Shown here piece after piece: positions 33,756 to 43,478 of a stretch of DNA of 64,000 bases. The translations under genes were made by a program, and so were the position numbers. The notes under the pieces are model-generated. The model saw only the letters and a list, made by a program, of their open reading frames with translations. It did no database searches and was not told where the DNA came from. Position 1 is the first letter of the stretch, and every line of letters begins with the position of its first letter. This DNA is from an uncultured Lachnospiraceae bacterium (GTDB taxonomy: Bacteria; Bacillota; Clostridia; Lachnospirales; Lachnospiraceae). Where the stretch lies: contig CAJTRA010000001.1 in NCBI GenBank assembly GCA_910578345.1, positions 42,106 to 106,105 of the forward strand. The letters run 5' to 3'.

Positions 33756-35432
33756 CTATGATCCCTCTATCACATTCAACCTGTCGGGATGTTCCAGCGA
33801 ATTGCTGCGGATATCGATGATCGGGCCTCCCGTTCCCTCGATATACTCTCTGGTGATCGTCACCCGGCCAATGTTATCGTCTTTTGGCACCTCATACATG
33901 ATATCCAGCATAAATTCTTCGATAATCGCACGCAGTGCCCTGGCTCCAGTATCTTTCTCCATTGCTTTTTCTGCGATCGCCTCTAAAGCCTCCGGCTCAA
34001 ACCTAAGCTGCACTTCGTCTAACTCCAGCAGTTTCTGATACTGTTTGAGGATCGCATTTCTCGGTTCTCCCAAAATCTTCACCAGCATCTCTTTTCCCAA
34101 TCCTTCCAGCGTAAAGATCACCGGAAGACGCCCGATAAATTCCGGGATCATGCCGAATTTCTTGATATCTTCCACCGTGACTCTGCTTAAGATATTCTTT
34201 TCTTTGTCATACTTATCACGCAGCTCGGCGCCATATCCGATGGAAGTCTTCTTATTCAGCCTCTGCTTAATGATCTCCTCCAGATCCGGAAAGGCTCCGC
34301 CGCAGATAAAGAGAATATTTCTCGTATTCACGGTGGCAAGCGGCACCATGGCATTCTTGGAGTTTGCACCGACCGGCACCTCCACTTCAGCGCCCTCCAA
34401 CAGTTTTAACATGCCCTGCTGCACAGATTCCCCGCTGACATCACGGGAATTCGTGTTCTTCTTCTTCGCGATTTTGTCGATCTCATCAATGAATATAATC
34501 CCCTGCTCCGCTCTCTCTACATCATTCTCTGCTGCCGCTAACAGCTTCGATACTACGCTCTCAATATCATCCCCGATGTATCCTGCCTCCGTCAGAGAGG
34601 TGGCATCAGTGATCGCAAGCGGCACATCTAAGAGCCTTGCCAGTGTCTTGACAAGATATGTCTTGCCGCACCCTGTCGGCCCGATCATCAGCATATTTGA
34701 CTTCTCGATCTCAATCTCATCCATCGTTCCGGTAGCCACTCTTTTATAATGGTTGTAAACCGCTACAGACATCACCTTCTTGGCATGTTCTTGCCCCACC
34801 ACATATTCATCCAACTTCGCCTTGATCTTATGGGGCGGCATGATATTCCTGATGTCAATTTCCGGTTTGGCATCCGTTTTCTTTTTCTTAAGTTTCTGTT
34901 TGTTCGGAATCCCGCCGTCGCCTTGCAGATCTGCCAGATTCACAAAGCTGATCTTCGGAAATCCTTTGCCGCTGTTGATATCCGACATATTAGGGTGATT
35001 CAGCATTCCCTGATAATCAAACTGGCTGACCGTGTCCATCGTCTTGTGCATGCAGTCATTGCAGACGCAGATATGATTTGGGAGACGAAACATCTTCCCC
35101 GTCTTGCTCTCTGGTCTTCTGCAGATAAAACAGACATCCTCATAATCTTTGTTGGGATCGTCCTCCTCACTCTCCCGATCTGCACGGTCGGATGCACGCA
35201 CCGCAAATTCCTCCGCGCCGTCTTTTAGATTCTCCTCTGATCCCTGGTCTTCCCCCGAAGTGTTACTTTCCTGTCTATCTGCAGCCTGCTCTGTTCCATC
35301 TTCAACCTGCAGGCGTTCGCTTCTCTGCCTTCTCAGACACTCCCGCTGCTCCTCTCCATCCTGAAGCTCACGGAAATCCCACGACTGCGTCTTCCCCTGC
35401 TCATTCTTTTCCTCAAATCTGTCGTCTTTCAT
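33756..35432 (-). CDS. clpX: ClpX-type AAA+ ATPase with long acidic N-terminal extension
   Basis: 558 residues, about 130 more than standard ClpX. Residues 1-100 form a charged, Gln/Glu/Asp-rich extension; then the C4 zinc finger (CFICRR and CVCNDC). The AAA+ core shows Walker A GPTGCGKT, pore loop GYIGDD (usual GYVGED), Walker B IIFIDEIDK, sensor GRLPVIF and the ClpP-docking loop region SIGYGAEL in place of IGF. It unfolds substrates for ClpP. The changed loop and extension suggest a specialised paralogue or lineage variant. A promoter lies at 35573-35601. No clpP is in view. Confidence 0.92.
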   Translation of the reverse strand: MKDDRFEEKNEQGKTQSWDFRELQDGEEQRECLRRQRSERLQVEDGTEQAADRQESNTSGEDQGSEENLKDGAEEFAVRASDRADRESEEDDPNKDYEDVCFICRRPESKTGKMFRLPNHICVCNDCMHKTMDTVSQFDYQGMLNHPNMSDINSGKGFPKISFVNLADLQGDGGIPNKQKLKKKKTDAKPEIDIRNIMPPHKIKAKLDEYVVGQEHAKKVMSVAVYNHYKRVATGTMDEIEIEKSNMLMIGPTGCGKTYLVKTLARLLDVPLAITDATSLTEAGYIGDDIESVVSKLLAAAENDVERAEQGIIFIDEIDKIAKKKNTNSRDVSGESVQQGMLKLLEGAEVEVPVGANSKNAMVPLATVNTRNILFICGGAFPDLEEIIKQRLNKKTSIGYGAELRDKYDKEKNILSRVTVEDIKKFGMIPEFIGRLPVIFTLEGLGKEMLVKILGEPRNAILKQYQKLLELDEVQLRFEPEALEAIAEKAMEKDTGARALRAIIEEFMLDIMYEVPKDDNIGRVTITREYIEGTGGPIIDIRSNSLEHPDRLNVIEGS

Positions 35433-35572
35433 GACTGCTCCTGCCTCTTCTTTTTATTATCCTATTCACCATCAATGCCATTTAGTTAAGTCAAGACACT
35501 GCGTCTGGTTTAACATAACGTCATTGACTCACCATAGCAAATGACCTATATAGGAAACACTTACACTCTTTT

Positions 35573-35601
35573 ATCATAGTACAAAACGCTATCCCCCACA
35601 A
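35573..35601 (-). promoter_or_regulatory. Predicted promoter of the ClpX gene
   Basis: Minus strand: TTGTGG (35596-35601), 17-base spacer, TATGAT (35573-35578), giving a leader of about 130 bases. No CtsR or CIRCE-type operator was recognised. Confidence 0.45.
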
Positions 35602-35620
35602 GTAAACAATTTCTAAACAG

Positions 35621-35647
35621 AAAAAAGGCCGTTTTTGCAACTGCCTT
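35621..35647 (-). terminator. Rho-independent terminator of the HtrA gene
   Basis: Minus strand: AAGGCAGTT-GCAAA-AACGGCCTT then TTTT, an 8-bp stem with one A-G mismatch, 28 bases after the stop at 35676. Confidence 0.7.
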
Positions 35648-35675
35648 CTTTCTCTTGCTCTTCTTTATGCTCTTG

Positions 35676-37331
35676 CTACGCCTTGTTCCCCAGCGTCAGC
35701 TCTACGGTCCTGCTCTCATAACCGCCGACTCCCGGCGACATAACCGTGATCTCTACAGTATCTCCTTTGGCATAGAATTCCAGTTCCTTCTGCAATGTAT
35801 CCATAGAAGAAATCTTATCTCCATCAAACTCTACGATAATATCTCCCTTGCGCAGTCCTGCAGCTTCCGCCGCCGTATTTTCATACACTTGAGAAATATA
35901 CACTCCTTCCGGCATTCCATAGGCTTCCGATACTTCCTGGGTAACGCTGATTCCAGAGATTCCCAGATAGCCTCTCTCTTCCTCGGCCACTTTATTCTTC
36001 GTCTCTTTTAACATCAACTCCGCTATGATCGGGCTTGCCGCTGAGATGGGAATCGCATATCCCATACCTTCCACAGCGCTGCCGCCGATCTTGTTTGAAT
36101 TGATGCCGACCACCTCGCCTTTGATATTTAAGAGCGCACCGCCGGAATTACCTGGATTGATCGCCGCGTCTGTCTGTATGAAAGTACCGTCTGTGCCATC
36201 TGAAAGCTGAATGCTCCTGTTGAGCGCACTGATCACACCGGTGGTCACAGACTGTCCATAACCCAGGGAGTTTCCGATTGCAATCGCAGGCTCACCCACT
36301 GTCAGGGAATCAGAGTCTCCCAGGGTAGCCACTGCGATCTCCTGCAGGGTAGCTTTGTCAACATCGCCAATCGGCACCGCGATCACTGCCAGATCCATAT
36401 CTGCATCCGTCCCCTTGACCGAAGCCTTCGCTTCACTGCCTTCTACAAACTGTACTGTCAGCTCATCTGCATCCGCAATCACATGATAATTTGAGACGAT
36501 CAGTAATTCTGTGTCATTCTGCCCTACAATGATACCAGATCCGCTGGCATCCGCCTCACTCGTCATCGTCTGTCCAAAATAGGACATTTTTTCTGTATAA
36601 TGATTATTGATCGATACGATGGCCGGCATAACTTCTTTGACCACCTCAGACACATCTGCTACAACGGTATTGATACTCTCTGTCACATGAATCCCGCTAT
36701 CTGTCGTCTCTGCGCCTGCACCTTCAACGGCATCTGTCATAGCCTGCGCCGCGTCCGTTACCTCTTCTCCAGTCTCAAGGATCACATCCTCCTGTGTGAG
36801 ATCGGTCGTCGTCCTGCCAATCACAACGCCCGTCACAGTCTGTACTGCATATACGCCCACGCCAGCGCAAAGGCCGAACAAGAGTCCCAGCGCCATACAC
36901 AGAACCGCTTTTTTCAGATTTCCCTTGCCATGCTGTCTTTTTTCCCGCTTTCTCTTATGTCTGTCCGCATCAATCTGTACATAATTGGGATACGTATTGC
37001 CATAGTGGTAACTGCCTGTACCAGATTCTGTTCTGTTACCGGTATTGGCGCTGCCGGAAGCGCCTGCCGCACTCTGGCTTCCATAATATCCCTGGTTATT
37101 TCCATAAGGACTGTTTGCTGTATTCTGTCCATAGCCCTGACTGCCATAGGGATTCCGATCATACTGACCTCTGCCATATCCCCCATACCCATTCTGGTAT
37201 TGCGAAGTTCCGCTCTGGTTCTGCGCCGACTGATTGTGCAGCGACTGGCTGTGTACTGTCACATCCTGTTTCTGTTCCGCACTGTTATCCTGTGATACTT
37301 TGTCATTGTTTGGATAATTATTATCGTACAT
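35676..37331 (-). CDS. HtrA/DegP-family membrane-anchored serine protease with PDZ domain
   Basis: 551 residues from MYDNNYPNNDK. A disordered N-terminus rich in Gln, Asn, Gly and Tyr (1-125), one membrane segment (AVLCMALGLLFGLCAGVGVYAV), then the trypsin-like protease with triad His in SNYHVIADA, Asp in ADMDLAVI and Ser in NPGNSGGALLN. A PDZ domain covers about 440-530 (GYLGISGISV ... ENTAAEAAGLRKGDIIVEF). It degrades misfolded wall or secreted proteins, as HtrA proteins do in Bacillus. The ATG 19 codons downstream of the longest frame start is preferred. It ends with a terminator and lies 160 bases downstream of glmS. Confidence 0.93.
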   Translation of the reverse strand: MYDNNYPNNDKVSQDNSAEQKQDVTVHSQSLHNQSAQNQSGTSQYQNGYGGYGRGQYDRNPYGSQGYGQNTANSPYGNNQGYYGSQSAAGASGSANTGNRTESGTGSYHYGNTYPNYVQIDADRHKRKREKRQHGKGNLKKAVLCMALGLLFGLCAGVGVYAVQTVTGVVIGRTTTDLTQEDVILETGEEVTDAAQAMTDAVEGAGAETTDSGIHVTESINTVVADVSEVVKEVMPAIVSINNHYTEKMSYFGQTMTSEADASGSGIIVGQNDTELLIVSNYHVIADADELTVQFVEGSEAKASVKGTDADMDLAVIAVPIGDVDKATLQEIAVATLGDSDSLTVGEPAIAIGNSLGYGQSVTTGVISALNRSIQLSDGTDGTFIQTDAAINPGNSGGALLNIKGEVVGINSNKIGGSAVEGMGYAIPISAASPIIAELMLKETKNKVAEEERGYLGISGISVTQEVSEAYGMPEGVYISQVYENTAAEAAGLRKGDIIVEFDGDKISSMDTLQKELEFYAKGDTVEITVMSPGVGGYESRTVELTLGNKA

Positions 37332-37490
37332 AATTCCTGCCCCTTTCCTGATCTTATGCAACAGTTTTGCGTCCGGCTTCCCTGTCACGATCCTATCTCA
37401 ATGCTGTCTTTTTCTTGATCTATGAGGACAGTATATCGCCTATTTGTGTTCAAACTGTGACAAAATTTTATAAAAATTGTGTTTTGTCTC

Positions 37491-39317
37491 TTACTCAACA
37501 GTGACTGACTTCGCCAGATTTCTCGGCTTATCCACGTCACATCCTTTTCCCACAGCCACATAATATCCAAACAACTGCAATGGTATGATCGCTAAGGAAT
37601 TGGCAAAGAAAGGGTTGGTCTCAGGAATATAGATCACATAATCCGCCGCTTTCTCGATCTCCTTGTTCTCTTCACAGGTGACTGCCAGCACGAAAGCGCC
37701 TCTTGCTTTCACTTCCACCATATTGCTGATCGTCTTTGCATATAAGTCCGGCTGGGTGGACACTGCCGCTACTAACGTTCCCTCCTCAATCAGAGAGATT
37801 GTCCCATGCTTCAGCTCTCCGGCCGCGTAAGCTTCCGAATGAATATAGGAAATCTCCTTTAATTTCAAAGAGCCCTCCAGTGAGATCGCATAGTCGATCC
37901 CTCTGCCGATAAAGAAGACATCCTTTGCTCCGATATAACGGTTTGCAAACTTCTGTATCTTTAATTTGTTATTCAACAGAAGTTCAATCTGATCCGGCAG
38001 GCACCTCAAATCTCCAAGCATCAAGCCAAACTCTTTCGGCCTGATCTGTCCCCGCACCTTACCCAGCTTCATCGCCAACAGGTACAATGCGACAAGCTGT
38101 GCGCTGTAAGCCTTGGTGGTCGCCACCGCAATCTCCGGTCCGGCCCAGGTATACATCACATTGTCCGCCTCCCTGGCAATGGAGCTGCCTACTACATTGA
38201 CAATGCCAAGTACCTTGAATCCACGCGCCTTGGCTTCCCGAAGCGCCGCCAGCGTATCGGCAGTCTCCCCGGACTGGCTGATCACTACCACCATCCCGCC
38301 CTCTTCCAGAATGGGATTGCGGTATCGAAACTCCGATGCAAGATCCACTTCCACAGGGATCCGCGCCAGTCCTTCGATGACATATTTGCCTGTCATCCCC
38401 GCGTGATAGGCGGAGCCGCAGGCAACGATATGGATCTTCCTGATACTCTTAAGTTCCTCATCCATCATATTCAATTCATCTATCACAATATCATTGTCCT
38501 TGATTCTGGGTAAAAGGGTGTCCGTCACCGTCTTCGGCTGCTCATACATCTCTTTTAACATAAAATGCTCGTAGCCGGCTTTCTCCGCCGCGTTCGCATC
38601 CCACTCAATGGTGACAGGCTCCTTCTCGATCTCCTCTTCATCCACCGTATAGAAATGCATGTGGTCTGCACGCAGACGGACGATCTCCTGATTGTCCACA
38701 TAATACACTTTTCTCGTATAGCGCAGAATCGCAGGGACATCCGAAGCAATAAAACAGCCGTCCTTATTCTGGCCGACCACCAGCGGAGAATCCTTCCTGG
38801 CCGCAAAGATCTGGTCCGGGCAGTCCGCAAACAGGATGCCCAATGCATAGGAACCTTCCACACGGTGCAGTACTTTCGTCACGGCCTCCATCGGATTGCC
38901 CTTGTAATAATAGTCGAGCAGATGCGCCAGCACCTCTGTGTCTGTCTCCGATACAAATTGATATCCTTTATCTGTGAGCATCTGGCGAAGCTGGATATAA
39001 TTCTCGATAATGCCATTATGTACGACTGTGATCGTTCCATCCATATTAAAGTGCGGATGTGCATTGACATTGCTCGGCACACCATGGGTCGCCCATCTTG
39101 TATGTCCGATTCCACAGACGCCCGCCATCGTCTCGCCTCCGTGTGTCAGATTCTCCAGAATCTTCAGTCTTCCCACAGACTTTGTGATATTGATCTTCCC
39201 GCCGTCATAGATCGCCATCCCCGCCGAGTCATAACCGCGATACTCCAGTTTCGCCAGGCCGTCCAGGATAATAGGCGCTGCCTGTTTCGTTCCGATATAA
39301 CCTACAATTCCACACAT
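37491..39317 (-). CDS. glmS: Glutamine-fructose-6-phosphate aminotransferase
   Basis: 608 residues. The ATG is followed by Cys 2 (MCGIVGYIG), the nucleophile of the glutamine amidotransferase domain, and GHTRWATHGVP. The two SIS domains hold VACGSAYHAGM, SQSGETADTLAA and FIGRGIDYAI, and the end is DVDKPRNLAKSVTVE. It supplies glucosamine-6-phosphate for peptidoglycan and for the neighbouring surface polysaccharide. GGAGGGAATT precedes the ATG. No glmS ribozyme-like leader could be recognised in the short gap to the next gene. Confidence 0.97.
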   Translation of the reverse strand: MCGIVGYIGTKQAAPIILDGLAKLEYRGYDSAGMAIYDGGKINITKSVGRLKILENLTHGGETMAGVCGIGHTRWATHGVPSNVNAHPHFNMDGTITVVHNGIIENYIQLRQMLTDKGYQFVSETDTEVLAHLLDYYYKGNPMEAVTKVLHRVEGSYALGILFADCPDQIFAARKDSPLVVGQNKDGCFIASDVPAILRYTRKVYYVDNQEIVRLRADHMHFYTVDEEEIEKEPVTIEWDANAAEKAGYEHFMLKEMYEQPKTVTDTLLPRIKDNDIVIDELNMMDEELKSIRKIHIVACGSAYHAGMTGKYVIEGLARIPVEVDLASEFRYRNPILEEGGMVVVISQSGETADTLAALREAKARGFKVLGIVNVVGSSIAREADNVMYTWAGPEIAVATTKAYSAQLVALYLLAMKLGKVRGQIRPKEFGLMLGDLRCLPDQIELLLNNKLKIQKFANRYIGAKDVFFIGRGIDYAISLEGSLKLKEISYIHSEAYAAGELKHGTISLIEEGTLVAAVSTQPDLYAKTISNMVEVKARGAFVLAVTCEENKEIEKAADYVIYIPETNPFFANSLAIIPLQLFGYYVAVGKGCDVDKPRNLAKSVTVE

Positions 39318-39392
39318 AATTCCCTCCATCTGTCCGCTGCGCAGACACTCTGACTTTCCCTGTCTATCCCCAATCTATGCAGAGAATATACG

Positions 39393-40319
39393 TTACCCCC
39401 AATACTCCCTACTCCCGGACAGCTTCAGCACCACTTTCTTAGGCAAACTGCGGTAATGCTTTCCCGACAGATAGCCCAGATATTTAAAACCACTCTGTAC
39501 GATCACATGCGGGATCTGCCTCTTTAGCCCCACCTCTGTAAGATGCTTTATCATCTTCCGGACAAATCTGACCCCCTCCGACTCCGACGGATAGGCCGCA
39601 AAAACTTCTGGATGTTCTGCCTGTGATACCCCCAGATCAAAGTTTCTGTGAAACTGTTCTCTGTTGGTATAATTATGGGAATGATAAACTCTCGCCTCAG
39701 CAGTATAGGCAATGCCATAGCCCGCCTCAATCGCTTTCGCCGCATAGATCATATCTTCATTAAAAATTGTATGTTTTATAAATCCACCCAATTCATCGAA
39801 TATCTTCCGGTTATAAGCGGCGCAGACATTCGAACAGAAGAACGTCTTAAGCCCAAGCCTTTCCAGGTCTGCCTGAGTCTTCACCACTGACTCTTCCGGG
39901 TAATTGAACTTTCTTGTATATTTCTCGATCTCGCTACTGTCCTCCTCCGCCAGTTGTCTGGCATATGCGACAGCCACATTCTCCTTTTGTAACTGTCCAA
40001 GCAGCTCTTCCACCAGAAATTCATCCGCCGGAACAGCATCCTGCGTCATCATAATAAAGTATGCCGCATCCGAATACCGCACTCCATGGTTTCTTGTCCT
40101 GCCATGATCAAACTCTCTCTTAGAAAGATGACGTATGATCATATCCCGGTGATCTTTCTGAAAAGACGTTCCATAGGTCATGCGGTCGAAATACTTCTGC
40201 TCTGTATTCATGACAATGATTTTGTTCACAGGAACGCTCTGTTTACCGATCTTCTCAATCAAATCCAAAAACCGGGCGTCTGGCTTGTAGACAGGAATGA
40301 TAAGATCCACCTTTTCCAT
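39393..40319 (-). CDS. Family 2 glycosyltransferase (rhamnosyltransferase-like)
   Basis: About 308 residues from MEKVDLIIPVYKPD; GGAGG lies 8 bases upstream, and a further ATG 7 codons upstream lacks one. The GT-A fold shows IIPVYKPD, a FDHGRTRNHGV region, MTQDAVPAD (the DxD-like metal motif) and NEDMIYAAKAIEAGY. The FDHGxTRN segment is typical of rhamnosyltransferases. It would add a rhamnose or other sugar to the wall polysaccharide. It lies between glmS and the LCP gene, separated from the latter by a terminator. Confidence 0.9.
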   Translation of the reverse strand: MEKVDLIIPVYKPDARFLDLIEKIGKQSVPVNKIIVMNTEQKYFDRMTYGTSFQKDHRDMIIRHLSKREFDHGRTRNHGVRYSDAAYFIMMTQDAVPADEFLVEELLGQLQKENVAVAYARQLAEEDSSEIEKYTRKFNYPEESVVKTQADLERLGLKTFFCSNVCAAYNRKIFDELGGFIKHTIFNEDMIYAAKAIEAGYGIAYTAEARVYHSHNYTNREQFHRNFDLGVSQAEHPEVFAAYPSESEGVRFVRKMIKHLTEVGLKRQIPHVIVQSGFKYLGYLSGKHYRSLPKKVVLKLSGSREYWG

Positions 40320-40396
40320 GCTGTTATCCTCCGTTGCCATAAATTCCCTATCCTCAACAGAGTAAGAGGAACGGCCTGCTCCCCTACCCGCCGCGC

Positions 40397-40439
40397 CGCC
40401 AATGCGCTATTTCAGCGACATATTTCCTCAACATTGGCG
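40397..40439. other. Inverted repeat in the LCP-glycosyltransferase gap
   Basis: CGCCAATG (40397-40404) and CATTGGCG (40432-40439), perfect 8-bp arms with a 27-base loop, in the leader of the downstream glycosyltransferase. Together with the terminator at 40448-40482 it fills the 170-base gap. Confidence 0.35.
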
Positions 40440-40447
40440 TATGCACT

Positions 40448-40482
40448 AAAAGGGACCGATTCTATATAAGACCGGCCCCTTT
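40448..40482 (-). terminator. Rho-independent terminator of the LCP gene
   Basis: Minus strand: AAAGGG(G)CCG ... CGG(T)CCCTTTT, 9-bp stem with one mismatch and a loop of about 14 bases; it begins 8 bases after the stop codon at 40490. Confidence 0.7.
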
Positions 40483-40489
40483 GCTCTGC

Positions 40490-41713
40490 TTATTTCTTTA
40501 AATATCCATTTGTTTCATTATAGATCCGCTCACTGCACTCCTTAACCGTTGCAGACGGTTCATAGTCATAGTCCTCAAACAGGAACTGATGCAGCCACTT
40601 CACATTGTCCTCCAAATTGAGCGGAATCACACAGGAACCCTTCGAACCGATTGTTCCGGTTGCGCGGTTGGTCTCCTCAGGAAATCCTGCGGTATCTGAG
40701 ATATAATAATTCGTCACATTTCCCAACATCTTCACAATCTCAGACAGATCCAGCGAAGTATACACTTTATCGAATACCGAATTGGCGGTATCCGTCAACT
40801 GCGGCAATGATGCCTTCTTCGCCTGATCAGCCACTGCGGACAATACTTCCCGCTGTCTCTCTGCACGCTTAAAGTCGTCTCCGGCCGTATAACGGATCCG
40901 ACAGTAACCTGTCGCCTGCAATCCATCCAGTAACTGATATCCCGTATTGGCCACCGGTGTATAAGAACGCTTCAGATCTTCCGCAATACAGAGCTGGTAG
41001 TTATTCAGATGGCTGATCTCCGAGTCGTCCACATCGATATAGACGCCGCCCAGCGCATCAATCGTGTCCGTCAGACCTGCAAAACCTACGGTGACAAAAT
41101 CCGTAATGTTCAAGTCGAGATTCATATTCAACATATTGATTGCCATTTCAGGGCCGCCCTTTGCATAGGCTGCATTACATTTATTGTAAGAATCGTTACT
41201 CAGATTCAGATACGTGTCTCTGTATACTGACACAAGCTTACACTCACCTGTGTCCTGATTGATCGAGGCGATCATAATCGTATCACTTCTCGTATTCTTC
41301 GTCAGTGCGCCGGTCGTAGAGTCAACGCCGAACAGGGCTATGTTCCGATACCCCTTCATCGTAGTCTCCTCTGCCTCCTGCACCTGTTTATTGATAATAA
41401 TCTTATCCTCATCCAGATCCAGCTTACCGCTCTTCGTCCCGGACAGTACACTGTACAAAACAAACACGGCTATCACCAGTATAATGATCTCTATGATAAA
41501 GAGAATGATCCTTCTCCTCTGTTTCTTAGCCTGTGCCTTCTTACTGCTCTTCTTACCTGAAGGTTTCTTTCCTGATCCCTTGTTCCCTGATGAATGACCG
41601 GAAGATTTCTTACCGCCACCACTCTTACTGCCGTTCTTACTTCTGGAAGACTTCTTCTTTCTCGGCGCTTCCCATTCCTCTTCTTCGTATGCCTCATCCC
41701 TGTATTTAGCCAT
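40490..41713 (-). CDS. LytR-CpsA-Psr (LCP) family cell-wall polymer ligase
   Basis: 407 residues. The first 70 residues are Lys/Ser/Gly-rich with many KKSS repeats, then a membrane segment (IILFIIEIIILVIAVFVLYSVL) and the LCP catalytic domain outside the cell. Key features are NIALFGVDS, RSDTIMIASI, YRDTYL, GGPEMAINMLN, YRIRYTAGDDFKRAERQREVL with the conserved Arg residues. LCP enzymes transfer wall polymers from undecaprenyl diphosphate to peptidoglycan. It lies next to the polyprenyl-phosphate transferase and probably attaches the polysaccharide made by this locus. GGAGTACATTAT precedes the ATG. Confidence 0.95.
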   Translation of the reverse strand: MAKYRDEAYEEEEWEAPRKKKSSRSKNGSKSGGGKKSSGHSSGNKGSGKKPSGKKSSKKAQAKKQRRRIILFIIEIIILVIAVFVLYSVLSGTKSGKLDLDEDKIIINKQVQEAEETTMKGYRNIALFGVDSTTGALTKNTRSDTIMIASINQDTGECKLVSVYRDTYLNLSNDSYNKCNAAYAKGGPEMAINMLNMNLDLNITDFVTVGFAGLTDTIDALGGVYIDVDDSEISHLNNYQLCIAEDLKRSYTPVANTGYQLLDGLQATGYCRIRYTAGDDFKRAERQREVLSAVADQAKKASLPQLTDTANSVFDKVYTSLDLSEIVKMLGNVTNYYISDTAGFPEETNRATGTIGSKGSCVIPLNLEDNVKWLHQFLFEDYDYEPSATVKECSERIYNETNGYLKK

Positions 41714-41820
41714 ATAATGTACTCCTTAAAACAAACAATTTTTCTGTTGCAAAAAAATTCCAACAAATATTTTCTCATACTCTGCGCCAAAAAGCAAGCC
41801 ATAGCGTCAGCATGTCTATT

Positions 41821-41848
41821 ATTATACGGCATTCTGATATAATTGCAA
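41821..41848 (-). promoter_or_regulatory. Predicted promoter of the LCP gene
   Basis: Minus strand: TTGCAA (41843-41848), 16-base spacer, perfect TATAAT (41821-41826), about 100 bases before the ATG. It lets the LCP gene be read independently of the upstream transferase. Confidence 0.55.
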
Positions 41849-41902
41849 CAAAATAAGCGGAAATTCTATAAATCTTAAGAATTCCACAGAATTATTATTT
41901 CA

Positions 41903-43312
41903 CTAATAGGCATTTTTATTAATAAACCCTTTAAAAATCGTCAGGAACATAATCTTAATATCAAACGACATCGTCCAGTTTTCAATATAGAAAATATCGT
42001 ATTCAATTCTGCGTTTGATTGAAGTATCTCCCCGGTATCCGTTGATCTGCGCCCACCCGGTCAGTCCCGGCCTTACCTGATGTTTCACCATATAGCGGGG
42101 AATCTCCTCCTTGAACTTCTCCACAAACTGCGGCCGTTCCGGCCTGGGTCCCACCACGCTCATATCCCCCTTCAGGATATTAAAAAGCTGCGGCAGCTCG
42201 TCGATGCTTGTCCTTCTTAAGAACTTACCGACCTTAGTTACCCGTGGATCATCCTTCGTCGTCCATCCCTGTGCCTCCTTAGAAGGTTTCTGTACTTCCA
42301 TCGTCCGAAACTTGTACATTTTAAAAGGCTTATTGTGCAGCCCGATCCTCTCCTGCTTAAAGATAATAGGACCTCTCGATGTACAGCCTACCGCAATGGC
42401 TGCGCACAGCATGACCGGGAAGGACACTACCAGCCCCACCAGCGCTGTCACAATATCCACAATGCGTTTGGCAATCCAGTTAAGGGTATTGGACAGCGGC
42501 ACATAACGTATATTGATGACGGGAAGACCCATCAGATCCTCCGTATACGGCCTGCTTGGAAACAGGCTGTTATAATCCGGAATAAATTTCGTATGAACTC
42601 CGGATTTCTCACACATATCTACAATCCGCTCCAAATGATCATAATCTTTCAGCGAAAGTGTGATCGCAATCTCATCCAGCTTATTCTGCGGCAGAATGTA
42701 TAGCAGATTATCGATCCGCCCTAACACCTTGACCCCTTTATAGAGCGTCCCGCTCGGCACACTGTCATCCAGAATGCCTCTCACAACATATCCCCACTGG
42801 GGATTGGAATTGATACGGCCGATGTATTCCTCTGCCGCACGCGAATAACCGACCAGCAGAATATATTTCAGATTATAACCTTTTTCACGGAAATACTGTA
42901 AGAGAACCCTGATCAGAGAGCGGACAAGCGCTGTCAGTATAATGTTGAGAAGATAGAAATACCCCATCATAAGACGGGAAAAATGAATCTGCGAGACCAT
43001 ATACCAGCCTGCCATCAGAATAACCAGCCCTACCGTATTCGCCTGAAAGATGTTGAGAATCTCGTACTTATGGACCGTCGCGCGCTTCGCCGTATAGAGA
43101 TTAAAAGTATAATACAGAATCAGACAGCCAGGCACAATCAAAATCAGCATCTCAAAATAAGTGCCCATAGAAAGAGCACCGACATTAGGGTCGCTGTTTG
43201 AAATTGGACTGGCAAATTTCAGATACCATGCCAGCATATAGGATACCGTCACAACAATGGCATCCAGCACTACGTGCAGTCTATTAAAATATTTCTGATT
43301 GTCTTTGATCAT
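41903..43312 (-). CDS. Undecaprenyl-phosphate sugar-1-phosphate transferase (WcaJ/WbaP-type initiating enzyme)
   Basis: 469 residues from MIKDNQKYFNRLH. Four N-terminal membrane segments, a central Rossmann-like region and the C-terminal bacterial sugar transferase domain with KRIVDIVTALVGLVVSFPVML, IFKQERIG, FRTM, RRTSIDELPQL and VGPRPERP. It starts the polymer by moving glucose- or galactose-1-phosphate to undecaprenyl phosphate. It is read in the same direction as the glycosyltransferases, 170 bases after the upstream GT2 gene, and next to LCP. The upstream ATG at 43345 is less likely. Confidence 0.94.
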   Translation of the reverse strand: MIKDNQKYFNRLHVVLDAIVVTVSYMLAWYLKFASPISNSDPNVGALSMGTYFEMLILIVPGCLILYYTFNLYTAKRATVHKYEILNIFQANTVGLVILMAGWYMVSQIHFSRLMMGYFYLLNIILTALVRSLIRVLLQYFREKGYNLKYILLVGYSRAAEEYIGRINSNPQWGYVVRGILDDSVPSGTLYKGVKVLGRIDNLLYILPQNKLDEIAITLSLKDYDHLERIVDMCEKSGVHTKFIPDYNSLFPSRPYTEDLMGLPVINIRYVPLSNTLNWIAKRIVDIVTALVGLVVSFPVMLCAAIAVGCTSRGPIIFKQERIGLHNKPFKMYKFRTMEVQKPSKEAQGWTTKDDPRVTKVGKFLRRTSIDELPQLFNILKGDMSVVGPRPERPQFVEKFKEEIPRYMVKHQVRPGLTGWAQINGYRGDTSIKRRIEYDIFYIENWTMSFDIKIMFLTIFKGFINKNAY

Positions 43313-43330
43313 AGCACTCTTGTTACTTGC

Positions 43331-43367
43331 ACCCGGCCGCCTCAAATCGCTGCGCGGCCAGCCGGGT
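43331..43367. other. Hairpin in the gap between two polysaccharide genes
   Basis: ACCCGGC and GCCGGGT bracket a second stem part CGC/GCG in an imperfect hairpin without T tract, between the GT2 gene stop (43479) and the transferase start (43312). Confidence 0.4.
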
Positions 43368-43478
43368 CCTTTCAGGCCTTATTCTTTGGCACACTCTGCA
43401 CAGCCACCTCTGCGCAAACCTGTCTAAACCGTTACTTTATCTTACAATATTTCAGCATAAAACACAACCAGCCATCTC

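Noticed and set aside
37460..37487. AT-rich dyad after the glmS stop as a terminator
   Set aside because: The stem is only A/T pairs and lacks a proper T run at the end; too weak to call.
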